Below, one piece after another: positions 1-13,840 of a stretch of 64,000 nt of DNA. The stretch is from the NCBI RefSeq assembly GCF_050908995.1, contig NC_135126.1:9734001-9798000 (forward strand), in the 5' to 3' direction. The translations under genes were made by a program, and so were the position numbers. The notes under the pieces were generated by a model, which did not search any database, was not told the origin of the DNA, and saw only the letters and a program-made list of their open reading frames with translations. The stretch comes from Andrena cerasifolii (lineage: Eukaryota > Arthropoda > Insecta > Hymenoptera > Andrenidae). The number at the start of each line of letters is the position of its first letter. Within the stretch, counting starts at the first letter, position 1.

Positions 1-3000
1 TGCTTCATATCTACCCTTCGCACCCCGTCGACACGTTTCCAATAGCAATCCTTCGCTCGTACCAAAGCAGCGCGCGTAATGAGCCAGAAATTCAACTACC
101 CAGACCGCATACCGAACGCGCAGGTTAACATCATCGATCTCCTTTCTTCTCTTATCGTATCGCTATGCAAAGCGGCTGTTTTTTCGGGGTTGGGAGGGTG
201 GATTGCACGGATTAATCGTTTTCGATGCGCGCGAGAGACCCTTCAATGATCCGCAGGCTTCCCGGCGGGAAAGCGGATTCCACGGCGGTTTTAATCGGTT
301 CGGTAAAGAGAGAAAGAAATTGTGAGGGGGCCGGGGGGTGGAGGGGACAGTGCTGCGTCACCAGTGGCGTACGCGTACGTTTGGCGAAGGTAGAAGGTGG
401 AAGGCAGAGGAGGGCAGACACCTCCGGCGAACAGTGTGCCGCCTTGACCTAGTCTACGGCGGTCTGGCCACGGCGTGGCGTGTGTCTTGCCTGGAGTCCA
501 CCGTTCGCGTGGTGAATTAATCAGCCGTGTGCTTTCGAAAAATGACGCGCAGCACTCCACTCTTGACTACGCTACAAATCCACGGCGTCGCGGATCAATC
601 GGAACGGCACGGGCATCGTATCTTTCAAGGACCCGACGATCGTGGGATTCGTAAACGGGGCAGTCTCGCGTGCCGATTAATTTGCTTTTTATCAGTCTGG
701 GTACTCGAAGCTGCGATTCTAATGGGATGCCGCTGAATTTGCTTTCTTGCTCTGATGGAGGATTCAGGAGGAAATGCTTCTTCGTTACCGCAGATCACAA
801 ATGTGTTGTTTCGGAGAAGCATCTTTCAGGAGTTACTTGAACTTTTTTTTAATAAATTGTGGCAGGTACACCGGGTCTTCTTTGTTTGATTCTTGATTTG
901 ATTCTCGACTGTATTTGAAGCGAATGCGAGCGGTTTCGAAGTTCTATTTCGATCTCCCTTCACCACTGTTTCGATGTGCATCTAATTCTTCAATTTTCGT
1001 ATTGTCAAATGGTATTAATCCACTAGAAAAAAAGCTGCCAAACCTACGCGTGCATATCTCTGTTGAATCTTATCTCACAAGTACACTGTACACGCTCCTT
1101 CGGTGATATCGATCTTTTTTAATTCGATCTCCGTTTAAATGCCATTGAAATATCCCCCTGCGAGCAGATAATTCGCCAGTCGATATGTATCATTGTTAAG
1201 GCGGTTCAACGTTACGAACACCAAGGATACGATAAATACTACCAGCACTGTATTAAGTTCTCGATAAGACCGCGTATATTTCAGCCGATGGTTGCGAATG
1301 CAAATCAGCGAGCAAGATACCTGTCGGATGCTGATTCAGCCTGGACCTTCGCGGATCCGCGAGCAAATTAGTTACATGGTGATTCGTTATTTAACAAATT
1401 AAAAACATCTACCCCATTTCGTAACGCAATAATTGTAGAATCGCTCCTTGCAGATTTCGAACAGAACTAGTTTCCCTTCGCTAGAATTATAATTTACGAT
1501 TACAGTGAGCTCGCGTAATGCTTCGAAAATAACAGAATGCTCGAAGCAGTTTCGCGCTCGACAACGGGGTCCACGTGAAATGCATCGAGTGATTCGTGCA
1601 CGAGGGAAATGCAATTAACGGGCACCGCTAATTGCGAGATTTTATTCGAGCGTGAGAGTCGCCTTTGAGACTCGTGCATTCGTGGTTAAACGAGCGTGCA
1701 GCAAGGTATTGTGTACCACGAGTTTCTCCGACGATCCTATCTCGTGTTTCCTGAGGCCACTCACTCACCGGTAGAATTTTAACCCGGACAATTCGGTTCC
1801 CTCGGCCAGTCGTTGTCTTTGAGCCGTATACAACGGATCGGGCTCGCTGTTACGCGCCGATTATTTCCCTCCCCGTCACTTTCCACGCCGCGATTTCAAT
1901 ATTCCGCGCGGCACCATTATCGCCCGGCGCTCCGCAGTGTCTGTATTTTCCAGAAAGAATGTGCAACGTGAAAAAAAATCGACCGCGAGCAGTGTAATTT
2001 TAGAAATCTGCGCTCTTCAAGCTGCACGTCCCGCTGTAGTTTCTTACTTCGATTAGCGCGGTTGCAGCGAAAAGATCCCGCCTGGACATCGATTTTGATA
2101 AGATTTCCTGATCGCTGGTGGATTAATTTGGGGGCGCGCGTAATTCGGGGAAATTTTCGACGACGATGTAATTTGGTTTCTAGATATTCGAGTAATATCG
2201 AAATTTTGACGTTTACATAGAAATGGATAATTTAGACGAGTCGATATTGAATTTTGTAGATTGAAGAAGCTTTGAATGGCTGGACAGCAATCGCGGTGGA
2301 TCTTTGTCAGAATTTTCTTTTAATATTTCGAAACTTTTCTCTCTCCTTTCAAATAACTTCTCTGGCTTATAATCGTCAATTGCTGTATCGAGACCTATTT
2401 TACTGAACGATCAAATGCTGCGAGCTTCCTCTAACATGAGGACAGAGTTAAGAAAGTATCACTGTGCATCTTCACCGCTGTGACATTACCAAGTTACAAA
2501 TTCATATGGCATCCCCTCCGAACAAATATTTCTTTCCAAACGACGATGGGGCTTTGGAAGACATGTTGCTCAGCAATGGTACGTAAAAATTTGCTCCAGA
2601 TAAGTTTCCAAATTAAAATTAAATAAAATCCGACGAATAAAAATCGACTCTTACCGATCAATTTAATGCCCACCTCCCTTTGAAATAACATAGTCACTTA
2701 ACCTTCCCCAACATTGCAAGCTCAACGCCCATCACGAAATGCTAAAAGAACCTGCAAAATTGCGCTATCGTTCGGCATTGAATTCACGCGATAACGCGAA
2801 AGCAGTTTAAGCGAAAAGCGATTCGTTAATGAGCTTATTACGAGACACTGGGAACGAGAAACTGGAAATCGATTGAACAAGTGGCCGTAAGCAACCGACG
2901 TTAACCGCAAGTACACTGATTTTTAGACTGAGCTTCGCATTCCAGTGGAAAGAGTCGACGCTTATCCCTTACGCTGTGCTCCGGCTATGCCCAATTAAGG

Positions 3001-6000
3001 TGCCCCACTTTCGATCAATTATCTTTAAACCCTGATCCATTCGAATCGACCGATAAACGCCGAATGATCCCGCCCGTAAATGGAGAAGATAAGTTCACGC
3101 TCGACCTCGTTGCGCTCACCCTCTTCGACTGAATATAAATTTCGTCCTCTTAGGACCACGGAGTTCGTTAGCGGTAATTGTGTAATAAAGGATGGAGAAA
3201 CCTTGGCTCGGTAACGGAATGTATATCGGGTCCTTGACAATCGGGTGGACGAGTTTCGGGAGAGGTCCTCCCGCACCCACGCCAGCTGCAATTAATCTGC
3301 GCACGAAAATAGAAGTTGCAACGACCGATCGGTTTCGCAAACTAGCCTTAATTGTCGGTTATAATTGTTGATCCATTGACCCAGAATGCTCCCGCGGCGA
3401 TGCACAGTCCGGTATCTCGACGAGCCTCGCTATTATCCCCGAGTGCATCGATTAATTGCCCGAGTAATGAATCAATTCATAAAGCATCTGCTGTTGGAAC
3501 GTGAACGATTGAAGGAATGTTGATCTCATAGGTGCAGAACTCAGAGGAATGCTAATCGTTGAATTAGCGATCGATCGGTAACACCTTGGTCGGTAGTCTC
3601 TGTTAAATTTAGAACTCAGAGGGTGTTTCAATTTATAGGGAAGGCGGAGTACGATGCTTTGGGAGAGAAGCCACTGTTTGAAGATATTTCGGCTGCGGGC
3701 GACGATGCGGATTTTACGATAGCAGTAAGTACAACTTTTTTGCATTAGCTCTCTCATTTCTGTAAGAGTGGGTGGAGGCTGAAATTTTTGCTCGGGCAGA
3801 ATGGATCTATGGAATAATGAAGTTGCCAGGTATCGAACCGCTGTCATTGGTGCGGACGCACTAAAGATAAATGTCGTGAAAATATCGCGGCGATATCTCG
3901 ATGCTCGTGGCTGCAATCGCTGATAACACCGCGGAGGAGCAACGTTCCACTTCGTATTTTTCGAAGACAGAAAAGAGAATCGATTCCACAGGTGTATCAT
4001 AACGTTTTAGGAAATATTCTATACTAAAATCACGAGTTTCATTCACTCTCCTCTTCCATGTTCTTGAATGATCCTGAATTTGCATAATGAAACGTATTTA
4101 CTTGTAACTTTTATTAGCATCCTGAGCTGTTTGTTTATTCATAATTCAATTATCCCTCCCTTCGACGAACTTCCTCTATACTAGCCTCCTTTAATTATCT
4201 TCAATTTCAAGTACGCTATTACAAATTAATTAACCCCCTCTCAAAATACCGTTCAACTTTCCCCCATTCTATTATCCCAAACTCCCTCCATTTAACACAG
4301 ATTCTTCATACTTTCAATCAACCTTCCCACCAACCCCAATTTCTCAAAGAAAATCCAAAAAGCTGAGCGTCTAAAGCTCCCGTGAAACCCATCTCGGCGT
4401 CAAAGGCAGCGAAGTATATCAGTGGGTTAAATCGAAGGAGGGTTATCGATCGCGCAACAGCGGAAGGGTGAATTTTACAGCAACGTTAAACAGAGAGAAC
4501 GGGAAGCAAGAGAAGCAGGGTTAATCGATAGGAAGAAACAAAAAAAAAAACGCGGATCGTCAGCTTTCTACTTTCTCACGAGGCTTTAATCCCGCAACGT
4601 GCAATTACACCCCTCTGCGATAAAAAGTAATCGCGAGCAGTTTCCCTCGAACCACCTGTCCGGTTCTCGATCACGGGGCTCGTAAGAATTGCATCGAATG
4701 TTTTCATTGAAGTTACAAGGGGCGCGATGATAGATCACCGCGCGGTACGACTTAGCAGCCGATCCCGATTAATTATTGATTCCCCTCCGCTGTCGTGCCT
4801 CGACTACCTCGCGCTGCATGGAACCTAAGGACTGAAACGAATTATTAACGATCCCTCGACCCTCTAGTCTCCCACCTGTTTCTGTCGTCCGAGCTTCTCG
4901 AGCTGCTAAAGTGTCGGTGTGATCGCCCATGGACAGGGTATAAACTGCTGTCTATAGGCGGTCTGTAGGCACACGGCTGGATCGCAGCCAGAAAAGCTAG
5001 ATGAAGCAGTCGCAACTTTTGTCTTGCATAATCCCCATCCGCGTGGGTGGGGAACTTCAGGAAGTGTTCTCGTTTCGAAACCAACACGCAACCTTGACAG
5101 CTCGGCTATTCACCGGCGAACTTCTCGGGATCTGTGTCGTGAACCCGTCTCCCTTCTGTCGCGGTGAAGCACAAATTTCGGAGCAGAAATAGGTTCGTTG
5201 CTTTTTTAGGTGAAAGTGGATCGTTGCAACGCGTGGACTACTTAAAGCTTTTTCAATAATCTTGAGAGATGCTTTCTGTTGGATTTTTAGCTTCTATAGA
5301 GAGTAGCTTAGGCGATCGTTAATGGTTATCAAACTTTCGATGATAGTACTGTGGAAGGATCGACGTACAGCGTGATATTTTGTTTAGAAACTTCGTCATC
5401 GATGGAGTACAATTGTTTATTTCCACCGCGCGATTACGAGGGGATCGTGTTCAGCTAAGTCTTCTTTACACCCTGGGAGCACCCCTTTCAATGAGAATTA
5501 TTAAATCGGCGTTGAGTGTGCGAAAGTTTTCCCCTTGTGCGATGGAAAATTCTGCTCCAACCCCGACCGTGCTTCTATTTTTTTCTCTTAGATTTCTGTT
5601 TTACCGTGTAGCATGTTCCGAGCGTTTATTGATTTCCCGAGGTGCCTCTTTGCGTTAATCTGAATGCATTTTCCAGTATTTCTATTATCCCTTAGGTTAT
5701 CGGTGTCTCTTGATGTATAAATCGAAACAGTTTGGTGGAAGGATCTTATCGCGAGCGACCATTCTATTGCGATCTTCTCACGAAAACCCGCGATATCTCA
5801 TCGGCTTACGATCCAACAACAAAAATCGCGATACCGTTTTATTTATAAGTAATTTTCTCGGTGACGCGCACCGGCCTTTATCGACTCTTTCCACAATACC
5901 ACTATCGATAATTGTGCGAAGACACTTTTAGTTACATAGAGAAGCAGTCGTTATCAAAGATAGACACGGCTCTGGCTCCTGATACAGCGAAAGGATAATC

Positions 6001-6334
6001 TCGGCCGTTGCGATGCTCGGCTCAGTATCGCGATGGGCGTCCGCGAACCTGTCTCCTCGATCGATCCACCCGTCTAATAGGCTTGGCGATATTTAAATAA
6101 GCCCTCGCAGAAATTAAAAGCTACCGCGCGTGCGAACGCTTCGATAGACGATGTAAATTGACGCGGTGGTGGGGAAGCGGTAATCAGAGCTCAAACAGAA
6201 GTAGGTAATCCGTCCCGCAACGATAAGTTATGCGGCGTGGAGTGTTCTGGAGCGATCGAATCGATTAGCGGCTGGCTCGCGATTGTGTATGCCGATCCAG
6301 GGATCGGATCCTTTTGGTTGACGCGCGATCGAGG
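1..6334. other. No recognisable gene (upstream of Pde8)
   Basis: No open frame here on either strand resembles a known protein or shows linked exons with compatible splice phases. The longest frame (minus strand, 3452-4000) has no domain I recognise. Parts near the right end may be 5' untranslated sequence or promoter of the phosphodiesterase gene that follows, but I see no clear TATA box or initiator that would place its start. Confidence 0.5.
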
Positions 6335-9300
6335 ATGAACGACAAGAGGCGATCGACGCAAACGCCGATCTACGTTTGCCACACTATAGAACCCGAGGAG
6401 GTGGTCCACGGGGAACCGTCTAGGTCATGGTACAGCTGGATCTTCGACGCCATATGTGGCGGAGTTTGGAAGAAATGGCACGCGAGCAAACGCGGGATGT
6501 GCGTCGACAGAGCGCCCCCGTCCCTTGTGTTGCTTGCACAGGTACGTGGGTGGGACTGGGCTCGAACAAGATTCGCAAGATGCAATTTTATTGAACACAG
6601 TGTCTCGTATAATTCATGGGATTTTCAATATTAACATCTCCGGGGAAGAGTCTCGCTGTGTTTATTATTATTATTATTATTATTATTATACGGGGAAATT
6701 CATAGTTTACAAATTTCTATGCAGTGAAATTACAGAGTCCGAGCACTGTTTAGGATGTTTTGTATTTTGTATTTTGCACGCGTTTGTTGCCCCCGAAACA
6801 ACTGTTCACCCTCGTTTCTCTTCTTCATGGATTTTGACGAAATGAACGCTACGGCAGAGATGGAATTAGTTTCGCTTGCTTCCAGAGAGGGTGATGTTCG
6901 TTATAGAGTACTGCAGCTCGCATTTGAACCTTTCTAGAACACTATTCCTACGCTTTTGTACTTGTTAGCAGAAGTGAACGGTGCAAGGAGCAAAAGCAAT
7001 GTTTATTACTGTCTTAGGGATACACAAGATTTATGGCTTGAATCTTTTCAAGTGCTTTTCCGAGTGACGCAATTTACAGGTAAAATGAGAGGGACTTCAG
7101 AAGAAATGGTCAATTTCTCATCATCGCGCACGCTTATTCCGCGTTCGAGGTACATGCCTGTGTAGCGCTGGGTTAATACAAATTCCAGTGCTACTCGAAT
7201 GCACCGTGCCTCGTACTTGGAACGTCTCGTGCGCTCAGAATAAAGAGTTGGCAGCCAGGGGGACAATCAGCCCCTTGGTCCAAGCGATTAAGGAATTCAG
7301 TCTTTAAGCAATCGTGGAATCGAGAGATTGTCGACTGGATCGAGATCATCATCGAAGCTCCTCCAGCGAAGTTGCCAACTTCGTTTGCATGCGAGTGATT
7401 TGCCCGTTTCGGTTCGTTTGTCTCGTTGGCGCGACTCTAACATGCATAGGTTATCGCGTGGCGGTGAAGCGGCTCTTAGAATCGATCGCCAAGTAGTTAA
7501 CACGAATGAAACGCACGAATCCTGGTCATGGAAGGATTAAAAATCTGAAGGAGTCTCCGCGGGCACGGCGACGAGCCAAGGTTCAGAATGACGTCGATTC
7601 AGACTCTGGCCATAACGAGGACGTGCATCTAGTACGGTCTCACTTCCCAAAGAATTCAACGGCCCATTAATAAAGACATATCCCCGAGCACTATCGATCG
7701 AAGCAACCGGCTACCCTAATTCTGAAAACCATTCCCTTTGTGTGTTCTAGAAAGGGCCGCAGGATATCGAAGCTCATCCATTAACGAACAGTGTTCCCAC
7801 GCTGGTAAAAGTAAGTCTCCACGAACGCTCTCCGTAGGCGTTTACCACCCCCCGTTTCATCGGGTAGCAATTAAACAGCGAACATGAACGGTGTAGACTC
7901 TCGTTTGATCACTTTCGAATCGAATTCCTCTCGTACGTCAGATATTGTTGGTCTTCCCCAAAGATGATCAGCAAATGGACGTTCTCGCGACCACGTCGAG
8001 GAGACTGGGCTGGAGCGTGTCGGCGGCGAAGGGCGTGGAGAAGGCGGTGGAGTTCTACCAGAATCGGGCCCACGAGATAGTAATCATCGATCATCGGGGG
8101 CAACGGGGCACGGAGGCCGGCGCAATTTGTAGGTAGGGCAGAAGTATCCCAAAGAAAACGGATCGATCGCTGACGATAATCGCGCAGCTTCGAAATTCCA
8201 CGGCAACCGCCCGCGGGCATTACGAATATTCCTCAACAGATCTGACTGGTTGCTTTCAGGGCGATCAGGTCGACACCCGTCTACCACAGTTCCGTTATCA
8301 TAGCTCTCGTAAAGAAATCGTAAGTGACTATATCGTCGTCTAAATGTACCTTAACACTGTACTCCAAGCTGCCAGGCCTCTTAATTTGCCGGTGTGAACC
8401 TGAACAGGTACTTTATGCAGGGCGACAAGGACAAAGTGGTGGCGCTGGACCTGCTGGAAGCAGGATTTAGCAGAGTAAGTTCTTTCGAGACCGTATATCA
8501 CCGTGGCTCGCGGGCAGATAAGAGATTCACCATCGATAGATTCTGCTTTCCCTGAAGCGGGACAAGCGCGGCTGCATTGTTCCTAAGAAGTCGTATCGCG
8601 TCTTGTTGGTTTCAGGCTTTAATGGAGTGCTCGCACGAGGAAATACTGATAAACGAGCTGGTGGGAATTTACACCAGCGCGCTACTGCCGAGGACCCAGC
8701 TCGCGGCTGCCAACGTGCTCTACTTGGCCCTTGACAGGTGCCGCGACATGGTGCACGTGACGAACGATAAACACATTGTACAGGTAACGTGAGTAACAAA
8801 GAAATTCCTCGATCCTTGCTTCACCGGAGGCGTCGGCGCGCGAACGCTCTCATTAATCGGAACTTAAGTATATTCAGGGCAGTAGGTCACTGTAAATTCC
8901 ATCCTCGCCTGTCACTGTTGCTTATCCCCGGTTCCAGTTTGTTAACAAGATCAGCGAGAAGCTGCTGGGCTACAAGATCAGCCAGATGCTGGGGAGGAAC
9001 ATCGCGGAGATAGTGTACTACGAGAACTTCGCCCTGATGGAGCAACAGTTGAGCAAGGGGCGAGAGTTCGAGGGGAATCTGAACTGCAAGAGGCAGAATA
9101 ACCAAATGATCACCATCAGCTGCAGGGTGATACCATTCTGCATCACATTGAAGTGAGTCACTTTATGATTACCGTTGCTCAAATCGCCATACGAGGATTC
9201 TCTTATTGCTTTTCCCGTGCGTTTCAACAGGAAACCGACTCACTACGTGTACATATACGACACCACCTACTTGTCGGAGAACATTGGCCCGCTAAGCCCA

Positions 9301-12300
9301 ACTTCTGCCCCGTTTCCTAAAGCTGTGTCGTCCACGTCGCCGAGGCGAACATCCGACGTTAAGTCGGGTACCAGCGAGGGTAAGATGCCGTTTCTATTAG
9401 GACCTAATCTTTTTAAGAAAGCAGGGGCACGTCTCGTGCCTGTCATAGCTTGAAGGGTGATCGGTTGCTAGTGCGCTGATCGTTTAAATTTCGATACGCC
9501 TGGAGCTAGAAATCGGGCTATCAGGGAACTGTCGACATATCCAGCGGGATTTTTGAAGATTGGTATCAGCATCGCCTATCGCGGTCGCAAGTGCGTTTAA
9601 TAGAGTTAATAGACAGAAAATTGGATCGCTATCGCGCTCAACTACGTTTTTCCACCGCCGCGAAGTTTCGCGATAAAGGAATGATATATAAATGGAAGTC
9701 CGGCGTTCGTGTTGCGTTACCGTTTAAGAAATCGAGCTCGATAATGCTCGGGAACTTTGCTTGTAGGTCGCAGGCGATCTAGTTTGCAGAAGCTGCAATT
9801 GGAAGCACCCATCACGAAAGTAATCACCCTTCTTTCTAACGCGATCACGGAGTCCACGAATCCTGAGACAGCAGCTCAAATTGAGAAGGTATCTAACTTT
9901 TCCATTTATCTACTCAGTTTCTAGAATAGAGGCGAGAGGGTTTAGAGGATCGAGGAACGAATTGTACCCGGCGTTACGAAGGTAAAGCTTCAGCTAGGGG
10001 CTGCTTAAGTGCACGTGTCGGGCCGCGGAAATGGTTGGTCGTATCACTGAATTTAGTGGCACGTAAGCTTGCAGGATTTAGCCGTATTTCAAGAGGGTTC
10101 GTCGCTTTCTGCTTTCGAAAATTTTCAAACGATTAACTCTAACAATGGATGTATCCGTCTCGCTCGTTCAGGCAATACAGATACTGAACACAACGGAGCT
10201 GTACGTGCCGCACATGAAGGAAGACAGAACCTACACGGACCCAGTGGCGTCGGACCTTGTCGGAGCCCTGATTGTAGTAAGCGTTTCTTATTATCAAAGC
10301 TTAAGCGTCTGCTAAATGATCTCGAAGCGAGTCTCGGTCGATTAACGTCTGACGGTGCACAGTCGCCGCGAAGGGCGTGGGACTCGAGGCGATCCTCGGC
10401 GGAATCGATGCGATTGTCAACGATCAAAGCGATCACGAACGTCCCGAACGCCGCTCGTATGCAGATCAGGGGCTTCAGAGGATCTCAGGAGATCGCGGAG
10501 GTCCTGGACAAATGCTTCGAGTGGAATTTTGACATATTCAAGCTCGAGGTCCTGACGGATAGAAGGTAGAGAACCCACCCCCCAGTGAACATTGTCGACA
10601 ACCCCAAGGCTTACCTTCTCTCTTGCAAAGCCCAGTCGCTCTATCTCCTCTGACACGTCGATTTCATTTCCAGGACGCTGCTGTACCTGGGGATGACGAT
10701 CATGAATGTGTTCCACGTGCCAGCCAGGTTGGGCTGCGACGAGAAGACCATGCAGAACTGGCTGTCCGTGATCGAGATGAATTACCAGACGCAGAACAGT
10801 TATCACAATTCGACGCATGCCGCGGATGTTTTGCAAGCTACCGCCAGGTTCATGCAATCGGAGAGGCTGAAGCAGATCCTGGAGCCTCTGGACGAGGTGG
10901 CCGCCTTGCTCGCGGCTGCCGCTCACGACGTGGACCACCCCGGCAGATCGAGGTGAATGGGAGACACACCCTGAACACGTGAAAAACTGCTTATCCGTAA
11001 CCACTCGTCGCGCGAACTGGCCGAGATCCGATTTCCCTTTAAACTTGAAATCGTTTCAGCCAGTTCCTATGCAACGCGGATAACAAACTGGCGATCCTTT
11101 ACAACGATCTATCCGTCCTAGAAATGCACCACGCTGCCCTGACGTTCAAGCTGTCGTTGGCGAACGACAGCGTTAATATCTTCAAAGTGAGTGTCGAAAG
11201 AGTGTCGATGGTGCTACGTGTGTGTTGAGAGGGTGTGGATGCCAACTGGGATTCTGATTCGTGTTTGCTATCGTAGAATTTGGAGCGGGACACGTACAAG
11301 CTGCTCCGCCAGACAGTGGTCGACATGATCCTCGCCACCGAGATGACGAAACACTTCGAGCACTTGGCCAAGTTCATGAACGTCTGTAGCTTGAAGGTCG
11401 GGGATAGCCAAGCAGATGTAGGGAGCGTAATGTGCTTTTAAATATACTCGGAATCCAATTCTTCTTAAATGCTTGTATCACTGCAGGTACTTAACGCGAT
11501 ACTTTGTTAAACCGACACAGAATTCCTCGGATTCTTTGGACATGTCTGTCGTGCTGCAGCCAGAGAATGTAGTGCTGGTCAAAAGGATGGTGATCAAATG
11601 CGCGGACGTGTCGAATCCGACCCGACCGTTGAAAAGCTGCGTCGAATGGGCCAGGAGAATCGCCGAGGAATACTTCAACCAGGTACGATTACCTTCTACA
11701 ATCTCGATCGTGTCGCGATCCACGAATTCGTCGATCTTTACGAGCCTGTACAAGTCGCTGAAAGTCCAGACGAATTCTTTGGAATCCGTGTCGATCGAGC
11801 AACTACTAGCGTGCTTTGAAAAATTTTGCTTAAAGCTACTTTTGATGTATATATATCGAAAGTAGCTATATATATATATCCCTGACAGACCGACGAAGAG
11901 AAGAGACTGAAGCTGCCCGTGCTGATGCCAATGTTCGACAGGATGTCCTGCTCGATACCGAAGTCGCAGATCGGCTTCGTCGATTTCATCATCAACGACA
12001 TGATCGAAGCGTGGGATGGTGCGGTGGATTTCTCCAATAATTTTACGTTCTCGAAAAATTTTGATAGCACAGTGACTTTTGCTGCTTCTTTTTCAGCGTT
12101 TGTCGACATGCCAGAGATGGTGGGCTACATGAGGCAGAACTACGATAAGTGGAAGGAGTACAATGTAAGAGTATATCTGTTTTCGACAGCACCTCCCCTT
12201 ATATATTGTAGCGTTTAATTACTTTCCCTTGCCGTCCCGTTACTAACAGTATTTTTATGTTTCTTTTGAAATAGGAGAGAGGCATCTCGACTCTACAGGA

Positions 12301-12352
12301 CATAGAGAAGATCCAACTACTACCCGAACTGCACATATATCGATTCACGTGA
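6335..12352 (+). CDS. Pde8: High-affinity cAMP phosphodiesterase 8 (18-exon model)
   Basis: Hydrolyses cAMP to 5'-AMP in the cytoplasm (family knowledge). Exons: 6335-6541, 7751-7810, 7942-8132, 8260-8319, 8408-8474, 8616-8783, 8938-9152, 9231-9379, 9767-9888, 10172-10276, 10363-10565, 10674-10952, 11060-11186, 11277-11396, 11521-11682, 11889-12018, 12097-12164, 12275-12352; all phases join, giving 836 aa, the usual length for PDE8. Order: REC-like domain (about 88-195, core EIVIIDHR), PAS domain (about 232-345), basic RRRSS site (about 375), then PDEase catalytic domain with metal-binding HNSTH (560-564), HDVDHPG (about 600) and KCADVSNP (Asp about 720), and the substrate-pocket Gln in KSQIGF. 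Exon 1 is the least certain: it is open, ends in a good donor (CAG|GTACGT) and fits phase 0, but I recognise no homology in it. The exon 14 donor is ambiguous (11396 or 11417). No frameshift or missing catalytic residue is seen. Confidence 0.93.
6661..6689. repeat. (TTA)n microsatellite
   Basis: About ten TTA/TAT units in the first proposed intron of the phosphodiesterase gene. Confidence 0.9.
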
Positions 12353-13771
12353 CCCACGGGAGAGATCGATCCCCTGACCCCAATCCCCCACGTCCGTCCC
12401 AATAAGTTCACGCTGCGACTCGCGCGACACAATTTGTAAAATATTTGTAACGTTTAAGAATAGAGTAATGTGACATGTCGTACGCTTGTAAGCTCTTATT
12501 TTCTAGGAAATACATGTAACTCCATTCACGCCTGCTCAGTGACTTCCGATCTCCAATGACTCTCCGGTCCTCCTCCTACCCACCTTTTCATCCAGTCTAA
12601 TTTTACGCCCATGACCACCGGCGCATATAATTTGGCTCGTCTTATAAATACATTGTTTACTCATTTCTTTTGCCGAATATTTAAATAGAATCCTGAACCA
12701 CTCGTACGTGTTTTATCCGTTTTACTCATCACGGCTCACTGTTTGTTACGGTCCCAAATGGATCGTGGATTTGAGTGCTTTAGCTCGTGGAATACGAAAT
12801 TCCTTTACTACTGTTCAGAAGTTAAACGTTAAGATAGGTTTTGTCGTGTTAACTTTCTCGTGGAAGAGCAACTTTCCTGAACTCACCGTTTCGCTCAATC
12901 GCCCCGCACTATCGTCACCCTTAATTCGGAACTCGACGGATACCCATTCTCTTTTCTCTCGATTATCAGAATTTGCAGAATTCTCGTCGCAGAGAGGACT
13001 GGTCGTAGTAACTTCGAATTGAAAAGAACCGTTAATAGCGGAGTCACTTTATTGTTCATCTCAGCCAATAAAATAGATTGCGTGGTAGTCGGTTGGAATT
13101 TTGCGTGTATATAAGCTTTGCAAATGAACGGCGGACAACAATTTTTCTTCACGGTTACAATAAAATGTCGCTGCGACGAAGATTTAACATTCAGATTTAT
13201 ATGTAAGTACACGTCGAAATTTTTATGGACACAACGCCATGGTTCGGTACGATCTACAGTAAAAGTTCACGTGGAAAGAGTTGGCGCAATCGGTGAGAAA
13301 TCATGTGTATTAACCGCGCGGACGTTACAGGGAACGAAAGTACGGAGTCGTTACTAAGTTACAAGGTACAAAGAGACGGTTACAAACACGAAGATTTGGT
13401 ATATAATGTTATAATGTTATCTCCTCGTAAGCGTATAGCACACCGCAAGATTAGCCTTCTTCCTCTTTTTACCTCTAATTGGACACACGAATAATAGAAT
13501 CGAAGTCGTTTTACCCAGTAACAGATTAGACACGTAGTAAGCTTTCCCAGCCTAACAGGGCGAAAGAGACAGAGTTTCACGCATATATATTCTCGTAAAT
13601 AATGACTCGTTTGGAAAGGGTGGGTTATACAGTACCCCCCGACACGATATACTTAAAAACACGGAAATACGATAAATATAGTAGTAAATAGTATCCTGGG
13701 AATAATCGATTATAATATATATATATATTTGGTCAATTACGCGTTCTCTAAATGTTAAATAAGCTTACTAT

Positions 13772-13840
<69 letters not shown>

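Noticed and set aside
3452..4000. 182-codon minus-strand open frame
   Set aside because: No recognisable domain, unusual composition for a protein (Arg, Ser and Tyr rich), no neighbouring exon with fitting splice phase. A protein search with no hits would confirm rejection.
10125..11004. Long minus-strand frames under the phosphodiesterase exons
   Set aside because: Shadows of the catalytic-domain exons on the plus strand, which have clear homology and splice phases.
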